DNA of 38,635 nt. Origin: Burkholderiales bacterium (lineage in GTDB: Bacteria > Pseudomonadota > Gammaproteobacteria > Burkholderiales > SG8-39). Under the pieces are notes generated by a model, which did no database searches, was not told where the DNA came from, and saw only the letters and a list, made by a program, of their open reading frames with translations. The translations under genes were made by a program, and so were the position numbers. This document shows positions 7,170 to 17,202 of this stretch, piece by piece. Position 1 is the first letter of the stretch. The number at the start of each line of letters is the position of its first letter. The DNA is taken from NCBI GenBank assembly GCA_014860355.1, contig JACZJV010000015.1:1-38635 (forward strand), given 5' to 3'.

Positions 7170-7526
7170 ATGGCAGAGTACCCGAAAGCCCAGAAAATTC
7201 CGCTCGTTTTTTTCCGCACGTCGGCCGGACATGAACCTGTGCGGGACTGGCTGAAGGAGTTGCCGGAAGCGGAGCGCCACGCCATAGGCAAAGACCTGTT
7301 ACGGGCGCAATGGCGCTGGCCGGTGAGTATGCCGCTGTGCCGTCCGATGGGAAGCGGTTTGTGGGAAATCCGCACGGATCTCCCGACGAACCGGACGGCC
7401 CGCCTGCTGATCTGCCTCTACCGTGAGCACCTGGTGGCGCTTCACGGGTTTATCAAGAAGACCCGTACAACGCCGGTTGAGGATTTGGATCTGGCGCGCA
7501 AACGCAAGAAGGAGTTAGAGCGATGA
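7170..7526 (+). CDS. HigB-like toxin, RelE/ParE superfamily, second pair
   Basis: 118 residues, Gp49/HigB-like. It has IPLVFFRTSAGHEPVRDWL, a helical ELPEAERHAIGKDLLRAQW, MPLCRPMGSGLWEIRTDLP, the strand ARLLICLYREHLVALHGFIKKTRTTP, and a Lys/Arg-rich C-terminus (DLARKRKKELER). The order of elements is standard for phage-derived toxins that act as ribosome-associated endoribonucleases. AGGTGCAGG upstream serves as the ribosome site. It overlaps the antitoxin by 4 nt. It is clearly diverged from the toxin at 6072, so the two pairs are not a recent tandem duplication. Confidence 0.87.
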   Translation: MAEYPKAQKIPLVFFRTSAGHEPVRDWLKELPEAERHAIGKDLLRAQWRWPVSMPLCRPMGSGLWEIRTDLPTNRTARLLICLYREHLVALHGFIKKTRTTPVEDLDLARKRKKELER

Positions 7527-7801
7527 GCAAGAAACACATGGGTTCAGGTATCGACGATTTTCTCAAAGGCGAAGGCGTCTTCGAGGAGGCGCAGGCGCAG
7601 GCGGTCAAGGAAGTCGTCGCCTGGCAGCTTGCACAGGCCATGAAGAAACAGAAAATATCGAAAAACAAAATGGCCACAATGCTCAAGACGAGCCGCTCGC
7701 AGGTGGACCGACTGCTCGATGCGAAAAACGACATTACACTCTCCAGCCTGCAGCGGGCCGCCGCAATCGTCGGACGCCGCGTTTCAATCGAGTTGGTGTA
7801 A
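7523..7801 (+). CDS. HigA-like XRE-family antitoxin, second pair
   Basis: 92 residues with an HTH at ~40-75 (QKISKNKMATMLKTSRSQVDRLL, then ITLSSLQRAAAIVGRRVSIEL), the usual HTH_37-type antitoxin layout. The N-terminal 35 residues (DDFLKGEGVFEEAQAQAVKEVVAWQL) probably form the toxin-binding helix. The start overlaps the toxin stop (ATGA). It probably represses its own promoter through the palindrome at 7142-7156. Confidence 0.88.
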   Translation: MSKKHMGSGIDDFLKGEGVFEEAQAQAVKEVVAWQLAQAMKKQKISKNKMATMLKTSRSQVDRLLDAKNDITLSSLQRAAAIVGRRVSIELV

Positions 7802-7929
7802 GACAATCAAGGCCGGACAGCCTTGTCAAAAGGAACGAGCGGTGTCACGCTGGCCACATCAATGACTATCACGCAGGCGCTACATATTCCGCCCGGCAAG
7901 CTCGGGCACTGCAAAGAGCGGTACGACTT

Positions 7930-8096
7930 CAGTGCCGAGAGCTGCCATAGTTCCGGCGGGCGTTGACCTGCCCATCGTCAAACGAATATCAGGGCACAAA
8001 ACGCTTGCGATGGTCGAGCGCTACAGCCATCAGAACGGGCAGCACATTGAAGTGGCAATGGACAAGCCACAGGCGCGATATCAGAAGACTGCGTAG
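7930..8096 (+). pseudogene. Tyrosine recombinase (integrase) C-terminal remnant
   Basis: The frame ending at TAG 8094-8096 encodes about 53 residues that end a tyrosine recombinase: DLPIVKRISGHKTLAMVERYSHQ holds the conserved GH motif and the catalytic Tyr in its usual spacing. A short tail follows. The Arg-bearing boxes and the N-terminal DNA-binding domain are missing; 7802-7930 shows no further homology. It sits 65 nt from the tRNA 3' end, where an integrase using that tRNA would be expected. Confidence 0.8.
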
Positions 8097-8160
8097 ATAA
8101 CAGCCGTGGCCCAGGTGCATGCACGATTACACATAGATTACACATGTGCCTGGGTGAAAT

Positions 8161-8237
8161 TGGTGGGCCCACCTGGACTCGAACCAGGGACCAAAGGATT
8201 ATGAGTCCTCTGCTCTAACCAACTGAGCTATAGGCCC
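8161..8237 (-). tRNA. tRNA-Ile (CAU anticodon)
   Basis: 77 nt including an encoded CCA. The acceptor stem is GGGCCTA / TGGGCCC with discriminator A. The D arm is GCTC...GAGC, the anticodon loop CTCATAA gives CAT, and the T arm is CCTGG-TTCGAGT-CCAGG. The anticodon-arm context (ACTCATAATC...TTGGTC) resembles the minor tRNA-Ile whose C34 is changed to lysidine by TilS to read AUA, rather than elongator or initiator tRNA-Met. A caller that ignores the modification would label it Met. Confidence 0.85.
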
Positions 8238-8321
8238 TACGGGGAAATCTACCTTTGAGATTGTAGCTACGGTCGCGCTGCGCGTCTAACCTGTGCCTCG
8301 CCCAAGTCAGCCTACACCGCC

Positions 8322-8343
8322 ACGAGGCACGACGGCACCGCCG

Positions 8344-8354
<11 letters not shown>
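8322..8354 (-). terminator. Long hairpin overlapping the rpoD stop codon
   Basis: 15-bp stem (ACGAGGCACGACGGC against GCCGTCATGCCTCGT, one G-T type mismatch) with a 3-nt loop. It includes the last three sense codons and the stop of rpoD. No U tract follows, so it could be a transcript end protector or a non-canonical terminator that separates rpoD from the convergent island. Confidence 0.5.
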
Positions 8355-10614
<2,260 letters not shown>

Positions 10615-10658
10615 GAGCTAATCCTAAGTCGGTGAAGTATTGGAAAAAAAGTCGTCGA

Positions 10659-12440
10659 TTATACCACGGGGCGGTTGGCTCCCGGGGGCTGATCCAGCGT
10701 CGCCAGGCGCTTGGTCAACGCGTACATCAGCGCGATATCGGCCGCGTCCAACGCCCCCGTCTTGTTCTTGCGCTGCAATTCATTTAACTGCTCGTGCACG
10801 CGCTGGCGCTCCAGTCGCGGCAGCGCGTCGCGAAATTCTCCTTCGGCCTGCTCTGGAGACAGCGCCAGAACCATCAGCTCCGATCGAACCTGCTTGAGCA
10901 GGGTTTCGTGGGGGCTGCCGCGAAAGTGGTCGATCAACATCACTTCGGAGCCCGCGTCCGGGTTGCCGTGCGCGTAATCGGCCAGGGCAAGCAAGGCCAG
11001 TGCCTCGGGATTTTCGCCACGGATGATATCAGCGGACAGCTCGGACGCAAGCGCCGGCTTGACTAGGACACATTCGAGCAGGCGCAGTTCAAAACTCTTT
11101 ACCGCCGCGCGCGTCACCTTGGGCGGCGCCGGGCGCTGCCACGCGCCCTGCGAAGGCGCGTCGCGGCGCAGCTCGCACAGGCGCTCGACCTCCGGCTGGG
11201 TCATGCCGCTGATGTCCGCCACCTGCTTCAAGAGTTGCAGCTGCAGCCCCGGCGCGGCCACGCTCTTGAGCAGGGGTTTGGCCTCGTGCACCAAGCGCGA
11301 GCGGCCCTCGGCGGTATTGGTGTCCACGCGCGCGCGCAACTGCCCGAGCAGATAGGACGAAAGCGGCTCGGCGCGCCCGGCAAGTTCCTCGAAGGCTGCC
11401 TTGCCCCTGGTGCGCACATAGCTGTCCGGATCCTCGCCTTCGGGCAGGAACAGAAACCGTATCGTCTTGTTGTCCAGCGTCGCCGGCAGGCTCACTTCGA
11501 GCGCGTGCCAGGCGGCTTTCCTGCCCGCCGCATCGCCGTCGAAGCTGAACACGATTTCGTCGGCCTGGCGCAGCAGCTTTTGCACGTGCACCGGCGTGGT
11601 CGCCGTACCCAGCGTCGCCACTGCATACCCCACGCCGTGCTGCGCCAGCGCCACCACGTCCATATAGCCCTCGACCACCAGCACGCGGCCGGCGTCGCGT
11701 ATCGCCAGTCTTGCCTGCGGCAGCCCGTAGAGCTCGCGCCCCTTCTCGAACAGCGGCGTCTCCGGCGAATTAAGGTATTTCGGCTCGCCCGCGCCGAGCA
11801 CGCGCCCGCCGAAGCCGATGACGAAACCGCGCTGGTTGATGATAGGGAACATGATGCGGTCGCGGAAACGGTCGTAGCGCTTGCCCGCGTCGTTTTCGAT
11901 CACCAGCCCCACTTCCTTGAGACTCTTGTCGGCGTAATCGGAAAACACCGCCTGCAGGTTTTGCCAACCCTCGGGGGCATAGCCGATGCCGAAATGCGCC
12001 GCGATCTGCCCGGACAGGCCGCGGCGCTTGAGGTACTCGATCGCCTGCGGGGAGGCCTTGAGCTGTTCGCGGTAATACTGCATCGCGCGCTGCATCAACT
12101 CGTACAGGTCGGGGCCGGTTTCTTCCTTTTTCCCGCCGAAGCGCGGCTCGAATTCGGGCAGGGTCATGCCTGCGCCGGCGGCCAGTTCCTTGAGCGCCTC
12201 GATGTAGCCCAGGCCGGAATACTCCATCAGGAAACCGATGGCGTCGCCGTGCGCGCCGCAGCCGAAGCAGTGATAGAACTGCTTGGACGGACTGACGGTG
12301 AACGAGGGCGATTTTTCGTTGTGGAAAGGACAGCAGGCGCTGAAATTGGCCCCCGCCTTTTTCAGCTGCATATGGCGCTGAATGATTTCGACGATATCGA
12401 TGCGATTGAGCAAATCGCGTTTAAATGAGTCAGGAATCAC
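10659..12440 (-). CDS. dnaG: DNA primase
   Basis: 593 residues. The CHC2 zinc finger is near residues 36-62 (CCPFHNEKSPSF ... FHCFGCG-like YHCFGCGAHGD). The primase core has YPEGWQNL-like GYAPEGWQNL and GFGGRVL. The Toprim domain shows LVVEGYMDVVALAQHG and the acidic FSFDGDAAGRKAA, and the C-terminal helical region binds DnaB. It synthesises RNA primers for replication. The start is taken as GTG at 12440, giving the canonical (M)IPDSF; a TTG two codons earlier is less likely. It lies upstream of rpoD in the same direction. Confidence 0.97.
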   Translation of the reverse strand: MIPDSFKRDLLNRIDIVEIIQRHMQLKKAGANFSACCPFHNEKSPSFTVSPSKQFYHCFGCGAHGDAIGFLMEYSGLGYIEALKELAAGAGMTLPEFEPRFGGKKEETGPDLYELMQRAMQYYREQLKASPQAIEYLKRRGLSGQIAAHFGIGYAPEGWQNLQAVFSDYADKSLKEVGLVIENDAGKRYDRFRDRIMFPIINQRGFVIGFGGRVLGAGEPKYLNSPETPLFEKGRELYGLPQARLAIRDAGRVLVVEGYMDVVALAQHGVGYAVATLGTATTPVHVQKLLRQADEIVFSFDGDAAGRKAAWHALEVSLPATLDNKTIRFLFLPEGEDPDSYVRTRGKAAFEELAGRAEPLSSYLLGQLRARVDTNTAEGRSRLVHEAKPLLKSVAAPGLQLQLLKQVADISGMTQPEVERLCELRRDAPSQGAWQRPAPPKVTRAAVKSFELRLLECVLVKPALASELSADIIRGENPEALALLALADYAHGNPDAGSEVMLIDHFRGSPHETLLKQVRSELMVLALSPEQAEGEFRDALPRLERQRVHEQLNELQRKNKTGALDAADIALMYALTKRLATLDQPPGANRPVV

Positions 12441-12522
12441 GCGCAATCGGGGCTATTTGGGTCGGGATCCAGAGGCTGGAAAAAAATATCCCCGGCGCCG
12501 GAGCCCTGGGGAACATTAATTC

Positions 12523-12550
12523 TTTATAGGCCAATTTGGCCGGAACGCAA
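12523..12550 (-). promoter_or_regulatory. Candidate dnaG-rpoD promoter
   Basis: TTGCGT (12545-12550) and TATAAA (12523-12528) on the minus strand, spaced by 16 nt, ~80 nt upstream of the dnaG start. It would allow dnaG-rpoD transcription separate from rpsU-yqeY. Confidence 0.4.
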
Positions 12551-12595
12551 GCCAAAAAACCGTGGCAGCGTGGCAGGGGTCGGGTTCGCTGGAGC

Positions 12596-12618
12596 GGACT
12601 TGCCCCCGAAGCAAGTCC
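12596..12618. repeat. Perfect hairpin between yqeY and dnaG
   Basis: GGACTTGC / GCAAGTCC with a 7-nt loop. No U tract on either strand. In other bacteria the rpsU-dnaG interval carries an internal terminator or processing site, so this may be the analogous element, but sequence alone does not show it. Confidence 0.4.
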
Positions 12619-12646
12619 TCATTGAGAGAGCTCGCAAATGCCCGAA

Positions 12647-12670
12647 CTCGCGAGCAAGCTCGCTCCTACG
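12647..12670. repeat. REP-like element copy 1
   Basis: 24 nt containing the palindrome GCGAGC-AA-GCTCGC followed by TCCTAC. Its inner 22 nt are identical to the reverse complement of 14631-14654. It lies 10 nt beyond the yqeY stop, a typical intergenic position for such elements. Confidence 0.7.
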
Positions 12671-12680
12671 GGTAGTCCCG

Positions 12681-13127
12681 CTAACTTCCCAGCTTCGCCT
12701 TCACCAGCGCCGACACCCTGGCCATGTCGGCGCGGCCGGCGAGCCTGGGTTTGAGCAGCGCCATCACCTTGCCCATGTCCTGCATCGCCTTGGCGCCGGC
12801 TGTGGCAATTGCGGCGGTGACCTCGCCTGCGATTTCCGCCTCCGTGAGCTGCTGCGGCATATAGCCCGAGAGGATGCCGATTTCGAATTTTTCCACGTCG
12901 GCGAGATCCTGGCGTCCGCCCGCCTCGAATTGGGTCACCGAGTCGCGCCGCTGCTTGAGCATTTTTTCGATGATGGCGAGGATGTCCGCATCCGACAGTT
13001 CGATGCGCTCGTCCACCTCGCGCTGCTTCATCGCCGCCAGCAGCAGGCGGATCGCCGACAGGCGCGGCGCATCCTTGGCGCGCATTGCGGCCTTCATGTC
13101 TTCGGTGATTTGTGCCTTGAGCGGCAT
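12681..13127 (-). CDS. yqeY: GatB/YqeY domain-containing protein
   Basis: 148 residues, the usual length. It starts MPLKAQITEDMKAAMRAKD, continues LSAIRLLLAAMKQREVDER, and has the conserved SGYMPQQLTEAEI with a helical GKVMALLKPRLAGRADMARV C-terminus. This is the YqeY domain, also fused to the GatB amidotransferase subunit, where it binds tRNA; the function of the free-standing form is not settled. It sits between rpsU and dnaG as in many proteobacteria, 70 nt after rpsU. Confidence 0.93.
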   Translation of the reverse strand: MPLKAQITEDMKAAMRAKDAPRLSAIRLLLAAMKQREVDERIELSDADILAIIEKMLKQRRDSVTQFEAGGRQDLADVEKFEIGILSGYMPQQLTEAEIAGEVTAAIATAGAKAMQDMGKVMALLKPRLAGRADMARVSALVKAKLGS

Positions 13128-13197
13128 ACGCGAGGCGGCGATGCGTGAGCGGACTTGCGGGAACGGGCTGGCCCGTCCTCCGCCATTCGCTACGGCT

Positions 13198-13410
13198 TTA
13201 GAACAGTTTGGGCGGGAGTTGCTGGCTGCGGATGCGCTTGTAGTGGCGCTTGACCGCGGCGGCGAGCTTGCGCTTGCGCTCGGCGGTGGGCTTTTCGTAG
13301 AACTCGCGTGCGCGCAGTTCGGTCAGCAGCCCGGTTTTCTCGATCGTGCGTTTGAACCGGCGCAGCGCCACTTCAAACGGCTCGTTTTCCTTGACTCGTA
13401 CGGTAGGCAT
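13198..13410 (-). CDS. rpsU: 30S ribosomal protein bS21
   Basis: 70 residues: [21 protein letters not shown], then [18 protein letters not shown], and a basic tail of Lys/Arg ending QQLPPKLF. This is the complete bS21 length. It helps initiate translation on the small subunit. The ATG at 13410 with GGAG 7 nt upstream is chosen; a TTG one codon earlier is not needed. It is the first gene of the rpsU-yqeY-dnaG-rpoD block and diverges from tsaD. Confidence 0.97.
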   Translation of the reverse strand: MPTVRVKENEPFEVALRRFKRTIEKTGLLTELRAREFYEKPTAERKRKLAAAVKRHYKRIRSQQLPPKLF

Positions 13411-13457
13411 CAATACTCCGGCGTTAACAATAACTGGGTAGGGGCGGAAAACCGTGA

Positions 13458-13487
13458 ATTATATCAGGACACTCCGACGCCGGACAA
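13458..13487 (-). promoter_or_regulatory. rpsU promoter
   Basis: TTGTCC (13482-13487), 18-nt spacer and a perfect TATAAT (13458-13463) on the minus strand, about 48 nt before the rpsU ATG. Confidence 0.6.
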
Positions 13488-13650
13488 GGACTGTTTCACC
13501 CGGTTTCTCCTGGACCGCAGGCCGCCTGGGCCAAGCCCGAGGGGGCTGTGCCGCGCCCGCAGCACGGAGTCGCGTATCATGGCGGGCGGCACCCAAAGCT
13601 AAGCCTGAAACTATCCCTGGAACGAACCTGAGCGCCTGGAACCCCGTCCC

Positions 13651-14721
13651 ATGCTGATCCTGGGCATCGAAACCTCCTGCGACGAGACCGGTATTGCGCT
13701 CTATGACAGCGAGCGCGGCTTGCGCGCGCACGCCCTGCATAGCCAGATCGAGATGCACCAGGAATACGGCGGCGTGGTGCCCGAACTCGCCTCGCGCGAC
13801 CACGTCCGGCGCGTGCTGCCGCTGATCCGCCAGGTGATGCGCACGGCCGGCGCCCGGCTGGAGGAGATCGATGCCGTCGCCTACACCCAGGGGCCGGGGC
13901 TGGCCGGGGCGCTGCTGGTGGGAACGAGCGTCGCCAACGCGCTTGGCTTCGCCCTCGGCATCCCGGCGCTCGGAATCCACCACCTCGAAGGCCATCTGCT
14001 CTCGCCCCTGCTCGCCAGCAATCCGCCGCAGTTTCCGTTTGTGGCGCTGCTGGTCTCGGGCGGGCACACGCAGCTGATGCGCGTCGCCGCCGTGGGCCAA
14101 TACGAACTGCTGGGCGAAACCGTGGACGACGCCGCCGGCGAAGCCTTCGACAAGACTGCGAACCTGCTCGGCCTCGGTTATCCGGGCGGGCCGGCGCTGG
14201 CGCAGCTCGCCGGACAGGGCAGGGCGGGGCGGTACAAGCTACCGCGGCCCATGCTCGAACAAATGCACAGGACGGGCAACCTGGATTTTTCCTTCAGCGG
14301 CCTGAAGACCGCAGTGCTGCTGCTGGTGCGCAAGGAAGCGCCCGACGCCGCGGGCAAGTCCGATGTCGCCGCTTCGTTCCAGGAAGCGATCGTGGACGTG
14401 CTGACGGCGAAATCGATGTACGCGCTGGAGCAGACCGGCCTGACCCAGCTCGTGGTCGCCGGCGGCGTAGGCGCCAACCGGCGGCTGCGCGAGCGCCTCG
14501 ACCGCGCGGCGGCGGAGCGGGGCTGCAGGGTGTTCTATCCCGAATACGAGTTTTGCACCGACAACGGCGCGATGATAGCCCTGGCCGGTGCCCTGCGTCT
14601 GGGTGCAGGGCTCGTGGGGGCGAAGCTTGCTGTAGGAGCGAGCTTGCTCGCGAACGCGTCGGCAACCCCCGACTACGCCTTCTCCGTCAAACCGCGCTGG
14701 GACCTGTCGACCATGGCCTAG
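13651..14721 (+). CDS. tsaD: tRNA N6-adenosine threonylcarbamoyltransferase
   Basis: 356 residues. It starts [19 protein letters not shown] (ASKHA-fold phosphate loop). Iron-binding His111 and His115 lie in GIHHLEGH, followed by [30 protein letters not shown] and the C-terminal CTDNGAMIA with the third metal ligand Asp304. It transfers the threonylcarbamoyl group to A37 of ANN-reading tRNAs with TsaB/TsaE. It diverges from rpsU as in many proteobacteria. Oddity: between [10 protein letters not shown] and SVKPRWDLS, where the family has only a few residues, there are ~20 extra residues (~321-341) encoded by a REP-like repeat; the reading frame is intact. Confidence 0.97.
   Translation: MLILGIETSCDETGIALYDSERGLRAHALHSQIEMHQEYGGVVPELASRDHVRRVLPLIRQVMRTAGARLEEIDAVAYTQGPGLAGALLVGTSVANALGFALGIPALGIHHLEGHLLSPLLASNPPQFPFVALLVSGGHTQLMRVAAVGQYELLGETVDDAAGEAFDKTANLLGLGYPGGPALAQLAGQGRAGRYKLPRPMLEQMHRTGNLDFSFSGLKTAVLLLVRKEAPDAAGKSDVAASFQEAIVDVLTAKSMYALEQTGLTQLVVAGGVGANRRLRERLDRAAAERGCRVFYPEYEFCTDNGAMIALAGALRLGAGLVGAKLAVGASLLANASATPDYAFSVKPRWDLSTMA
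14631..14654. repeat. REP-like element copy 2, inside tsaD
   Basis: TGTAGGAGCGAGCTTGCTCG followed by CGAA; the inner 22 nt are an exact inverted match to 12648-12669. Here it is translated as part of [11 protein letters not shown] near the tsaD C-terminus. Confidence 0.8.
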
Positions 14722-14755
14722 CAGCAGGGCCGCCCTCGCCCCGACCTGTTGCATT

Positions 14756-14763
14756 GATATAAT
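14756..14763 (+). promoter_or_regulatory. Extended -10 promoter directly at the galE start
   Basis: A TG-N motif precedes a perfect TATAAT (14758-14763) that ends 6 nt before the galE GTG at 14770, with no good -35. Transcription would begin at or next to the start codon, giving a leaderless message; no Shine-Dalgarno sequence is present. Confidence 0.45.
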
Positions 14764-14769
14764 CAAAAA

Positions 14770-15777
14770 GTGAAAACAAGCAGCAGCAGCGCAAGCAAGC
14801 GCATCCTCGTCACCGGCGGTGCGGGCTATATCGGCAGCCACGTGGTCAAACAACTGGGCGAGGCCGGGCATGCGCTCACGGTCCTCGACAATCTTTCCAC
14901 CGGCCGGCGCGAGGCCGTGTTGAGCGGCGAGTTGGTGGTGGGCAACGTCGGTGACGCCGCGATGCTCGATACCGTCCTCGGCCAGGGAAAGTTCGACGCG
15001 GTGATGCATTTCGCCGGCTCCATCGTCGTGCCCGAGTCCGTCATCGATCCGATCAAGTATTACGCCAACAACACCGGAAATACGCTGCAGCTGCTCGGCG
15101 CCTGCGTCAGGCACGGGGTCGAGCGTTTCATTTTTTCGTCCACCGCCGCGGTCTACGGCATGGCCGATCAGGCAATGGTGTCGGAAGACGACCCGCTGGC
15201 GCCGATCAATCCCTACGGCGCATCGAAACTGATGAGCGAGCGCATGATCGCCGACGTCGCGGCGGCGCATCCCTTGAAGTACGTGATCCTGCGCTATTTC
15301 AACGTCGCCGGTGCCGAAGCCGAAGGGCGCCTGGGGCAATCCGGCGCCGGCGCGACCCATCTCATCCGCGTCGCCTGCCAGACCGCGCTCGGGATGCGGC
15401 CGGAGATGACGATATTCGGCGACGACTACGCCACGCCCGACGGTACCTGCATCCGCGACTACATCCACGTCGAAGACCTCGCCCGCGCGCACCTCGAAGC
15501 GCTGAGCTACCTCCAGCGCGGCGGCGACTCCGCGGTGCTCAACTTCGGCTACGGCCGCGGCTACAGCGTGCGCGAAGTCATCGCAGCGGTGAAACAGGCC
15601 TCGGGCGTGGATTTCGCAGTGCGCACCGGCAAACGCCGCGCCGGCGACCCTGCCCAACTCATCGCCGCCAACGCAAGAATCAAAGCTGCCTTCGGCTGGC
15701 AGCTTCGCGGCACCAGCCTGGACGAAATTACGCATTCGGCGCTGGCCTGGGAAAAGCGACTGCTCGAAACGGCGTGA
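14770..15777 (+). CDS. galE: UDP-glucose 4-epimerase
   Basis: 335 residues. Rossmann NAD site RILVTGGAGYIGSHV (11-25), DNLSTG (40-45), FAGSIVVPES, catalytic Ser in FSSTAAVYG, and Tyr149-x3-Lys153 in NPYGASKLMSE. The C-terminal substrate-binding part includes GDDYATPDGTCIRDYIHVEDLA and NFGYGRGYSVREV. It interconverts UDP-Glc and UDP-Gal, and possibly the N-acetyl forms. The first ~10 residues are Ser/Lys-rich and non-family, but no alternative start exists before the Rossmann strand. It lies next to the polysaccharide locus and can supply Gal-type donors. Confidence 0.95.
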   Translation: MKTSSSSASKRILVTGGAGYIGSHVVKQLGEAGHALTVLDNLSTGRREAVLSGELVVGNVGDAAMLDTVLGQGKFDAVMHFAGSIVVPESVIDPIKYYANNTGNTLQLLGACVRHGVERFIFSSTAAVYGMADQAMVSEDDPLAPINPYGASKLMSERMIADVAAAHPLKYVILRYFNVAGAEAEGRLGQSGAGATHLIRVACQTALGMRPEMTIFGDDYATPDGTCIRDYIHVEDLARAHLEALSYLQRGGDSAVLNFGYGRGYSVREVIAAVKQASGVDFAVRTGKRRAGDPAQLIAANARIKAAFGWQLRGTSLDEITHSALAWEKRLLETA

Positions 15778-15788
15778 TTTGGAGATTG

Positions 15789-15808
15789 TTCGCGAGCGCG
15801 TTCGCGAA
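15789..15808. repeat. Palindrome downstream of galE
   Basis: TTCGCGA-N6-TCGCGAA, with a further CTCGCGAA at 15824-15831. It resembles the TCGCGAA ends of the REP-like copies and may be a relative or a galE transcript end structure; no U tract follows. Confidence 0.45.
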
Positions 15809-15940
15809 TGCAATTTGGGGGACTCGCGAATCTGACGCCCAAAAAGCCCGAAAAACCGTGGGTGAGGCTCGGGGTGTCGTGGCGAACGTGGCGGTGCGCG
15901 CTCCGATATCGGCAAAAAGCTATCGTGGCACAATGCCAAC

Positions 15941-17185
15941 GTGACCCCGGCCGCTCGCAACCTGCTCGATCTACTTCGTCCCGAGGGAGCGTCCGGATCG
16001 GCGGCCCGCGCGCGGGCGCTGCCCCCGCATGCTTGGGAAGAGATCGTTTCCCTGGCCCTAGACCACGGCGTCGCACCCTTGTTGCATCGTTCGCTGCAAG
16101 CGAGCGGCGTACTCGCCGCACTGCCGGAGCATTTGCGCGCGCGTCTCGATGAAGATCGGCGGGCGACGGCCTTCGCCAATCTGCGCAATTGCGCGGCGTT
16201 CAGGGATATCGCGCGGAAGCTGAGGAGGCGAAACATTCCGCTCATGGCGCTCAAAGGCCTGCACCTGGCGGAACGGGTCTACCGCGACATCAGCCTGCGT
16301 CCCATGGGAGATGTGGACATCCTGGTCCCGCAGGCTGAGCTGGGGAACGCCGTAGCGACGCTACAGCGTATGGAATATGGACCGGAAGAGGATATGTCGA
16401 GCGCGGCGGATGCCATGCTGGAGTTAGGTCACGCCGTAGCGCTCGGGCATCGGAGCCTAGGCACCTTGATCGAGCTGCACTGGACCCTGGGCGAACCCGG
16501 TTACGGCTACGAGGCGCCAGTAGAGGAGATCTGGCGCACCGCGGCCAAGGGAACGCTCGCGGACGCCGAAGTGCAGCTCATGTCGCCGGCGTTCATGCTG
16601 CTGCATGTGTGCGCGCACCTCGCCTGCAACCACACCTTCCTGCTCGGCCTGCGCGGCCTGTGCGATATCGCCGAAATCGTCCGCACCTGCCCTGCGCTCG
16701 ATTGGACGGTGGTCGTCGACCAGGGCCGCCGCCATGGCTGGGAGCGAGGCGTCGGCGCTGCGCTGCGTCTCGCGCGCGATCACCTGGGCGCAGCAGTCCC
16801 CGGCGACGTGTTTGCAGCTCTTGGAGCCGATACGCTCGACTCGGCAATGTTGTCCGAGGCGATCGAGCACCTGCTCTCCAGCCACGAAATTCCGGGCGAC
16901 TTCGCCACCGCGCCCAACTTCCTTGCCTTCGTCGAACGGCGTGGCATAGCCGACAAGCTCGCGCTCTTTTGGCGCCGGGTCTTAATGCCGCGCGCCGAAC
17001 TCGCACTCAAATACGGTGTGCCCGAACGCTCACCGCGAATCCTCTTTTGCTACGCCGCGCGCCTGCGCGACCTCGTTCGCCAGTACGCCGCGCGCGCGTG
17101 GACGATCCATTTCTCGGATCCGCAGTTCCGTGAGGCCGTCGCGCGCCACGCGCGCCTTGCGCTCTGGCTAGCCGGGTCGAGATAG
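15941..17185 (+). CDS. Nucleotidyltransferase-family protein (NTP_transf_5 type)
   Basis: 414 residues from a GTG start. The diagnostic segment at ~85-120 reads IPLMALKGLHLAERVYRDISLRPMGDVDILV. The GDVDIL acidic pair corresponds to the metal-binding residues of the polymerase-beta fold in this uncharacterised family, which is frequent in polysaccharide and exosortase-type loci. Later parts include ELHWTLGEPGYGY and a His-rich helix LLHVCAHLACNHTFLLGLRGLCDIAEIV, both family hallmarks. Substrate unknown; transfer of a nucleotide or phosphate group to a glycan precursor is a reasonable guess. It is the only plus-strand gene in the locus and converges on the GT4 gene at 17203. Confidence 0.8.
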   Translation: MTPAARNLLDLLRPEGASGSAARARALPPHAWEEIVSLALDHGVAPLLHRSLQASGVLAALPEHLRARLDEDRRATAFANLRNCAAFRDIARKLRRRNIPLMALKGLHLAERVYRDISLRPMGDVDILVPQAELGNAVATLQRMEYGPEEDMSSAADAMLELGHAVALGHRSLGTLIELHWTLGEPGYGYEAPVEEIWRTAAKGTLADAEVQLMSPAFMLLHVCAHLACNHTFLLGLRGLCDIAEIVRTCPALDWTVVVDQGRRHGWERGVGAALRLARDHLGAAVPGDVFAALGADTLDSAMLSEAIEHLLSSHEIPGDFATAPNFLAFVERRGIADKLALFWRRVLMPRAELALKYGVPERSPRILFCYAARLRDLVRQYAARAWTIHFSDPQFREAVARHARLALWLAGSR

Positions 17186-17202
17186 GCCAGGCACGCCTGC
17201 GC

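Larger units (their letters stand above)
4699..8163. mobile_element. Decayed genomic island at tRNA-Ile
   Basis: The island is bounded by the intact tRNA 3' end (8163) and a diverged direct copy of that 3' end (4699-4738). It contains the integrase remnant next to the tRNA, two toxin-antitoxin pairs, an ATPase relic, a glutathione transferase and a REP-like element. It is inferred to be an old integration that lost its recombination and transfer genes. The toxin-antitoxin pairs would favour retention. Confidence 0.6.

Noticed and set aside
11235-12428. 397-codon plus-strand open frame
   Set aside because: Complement of dnaG; no family features.
14239-16254. 671-codon minus-strand open frame
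   Set aside because: It spans tsaD, galE and the following gene on the opposite strand; all three have clear family motifs in the plus direction.
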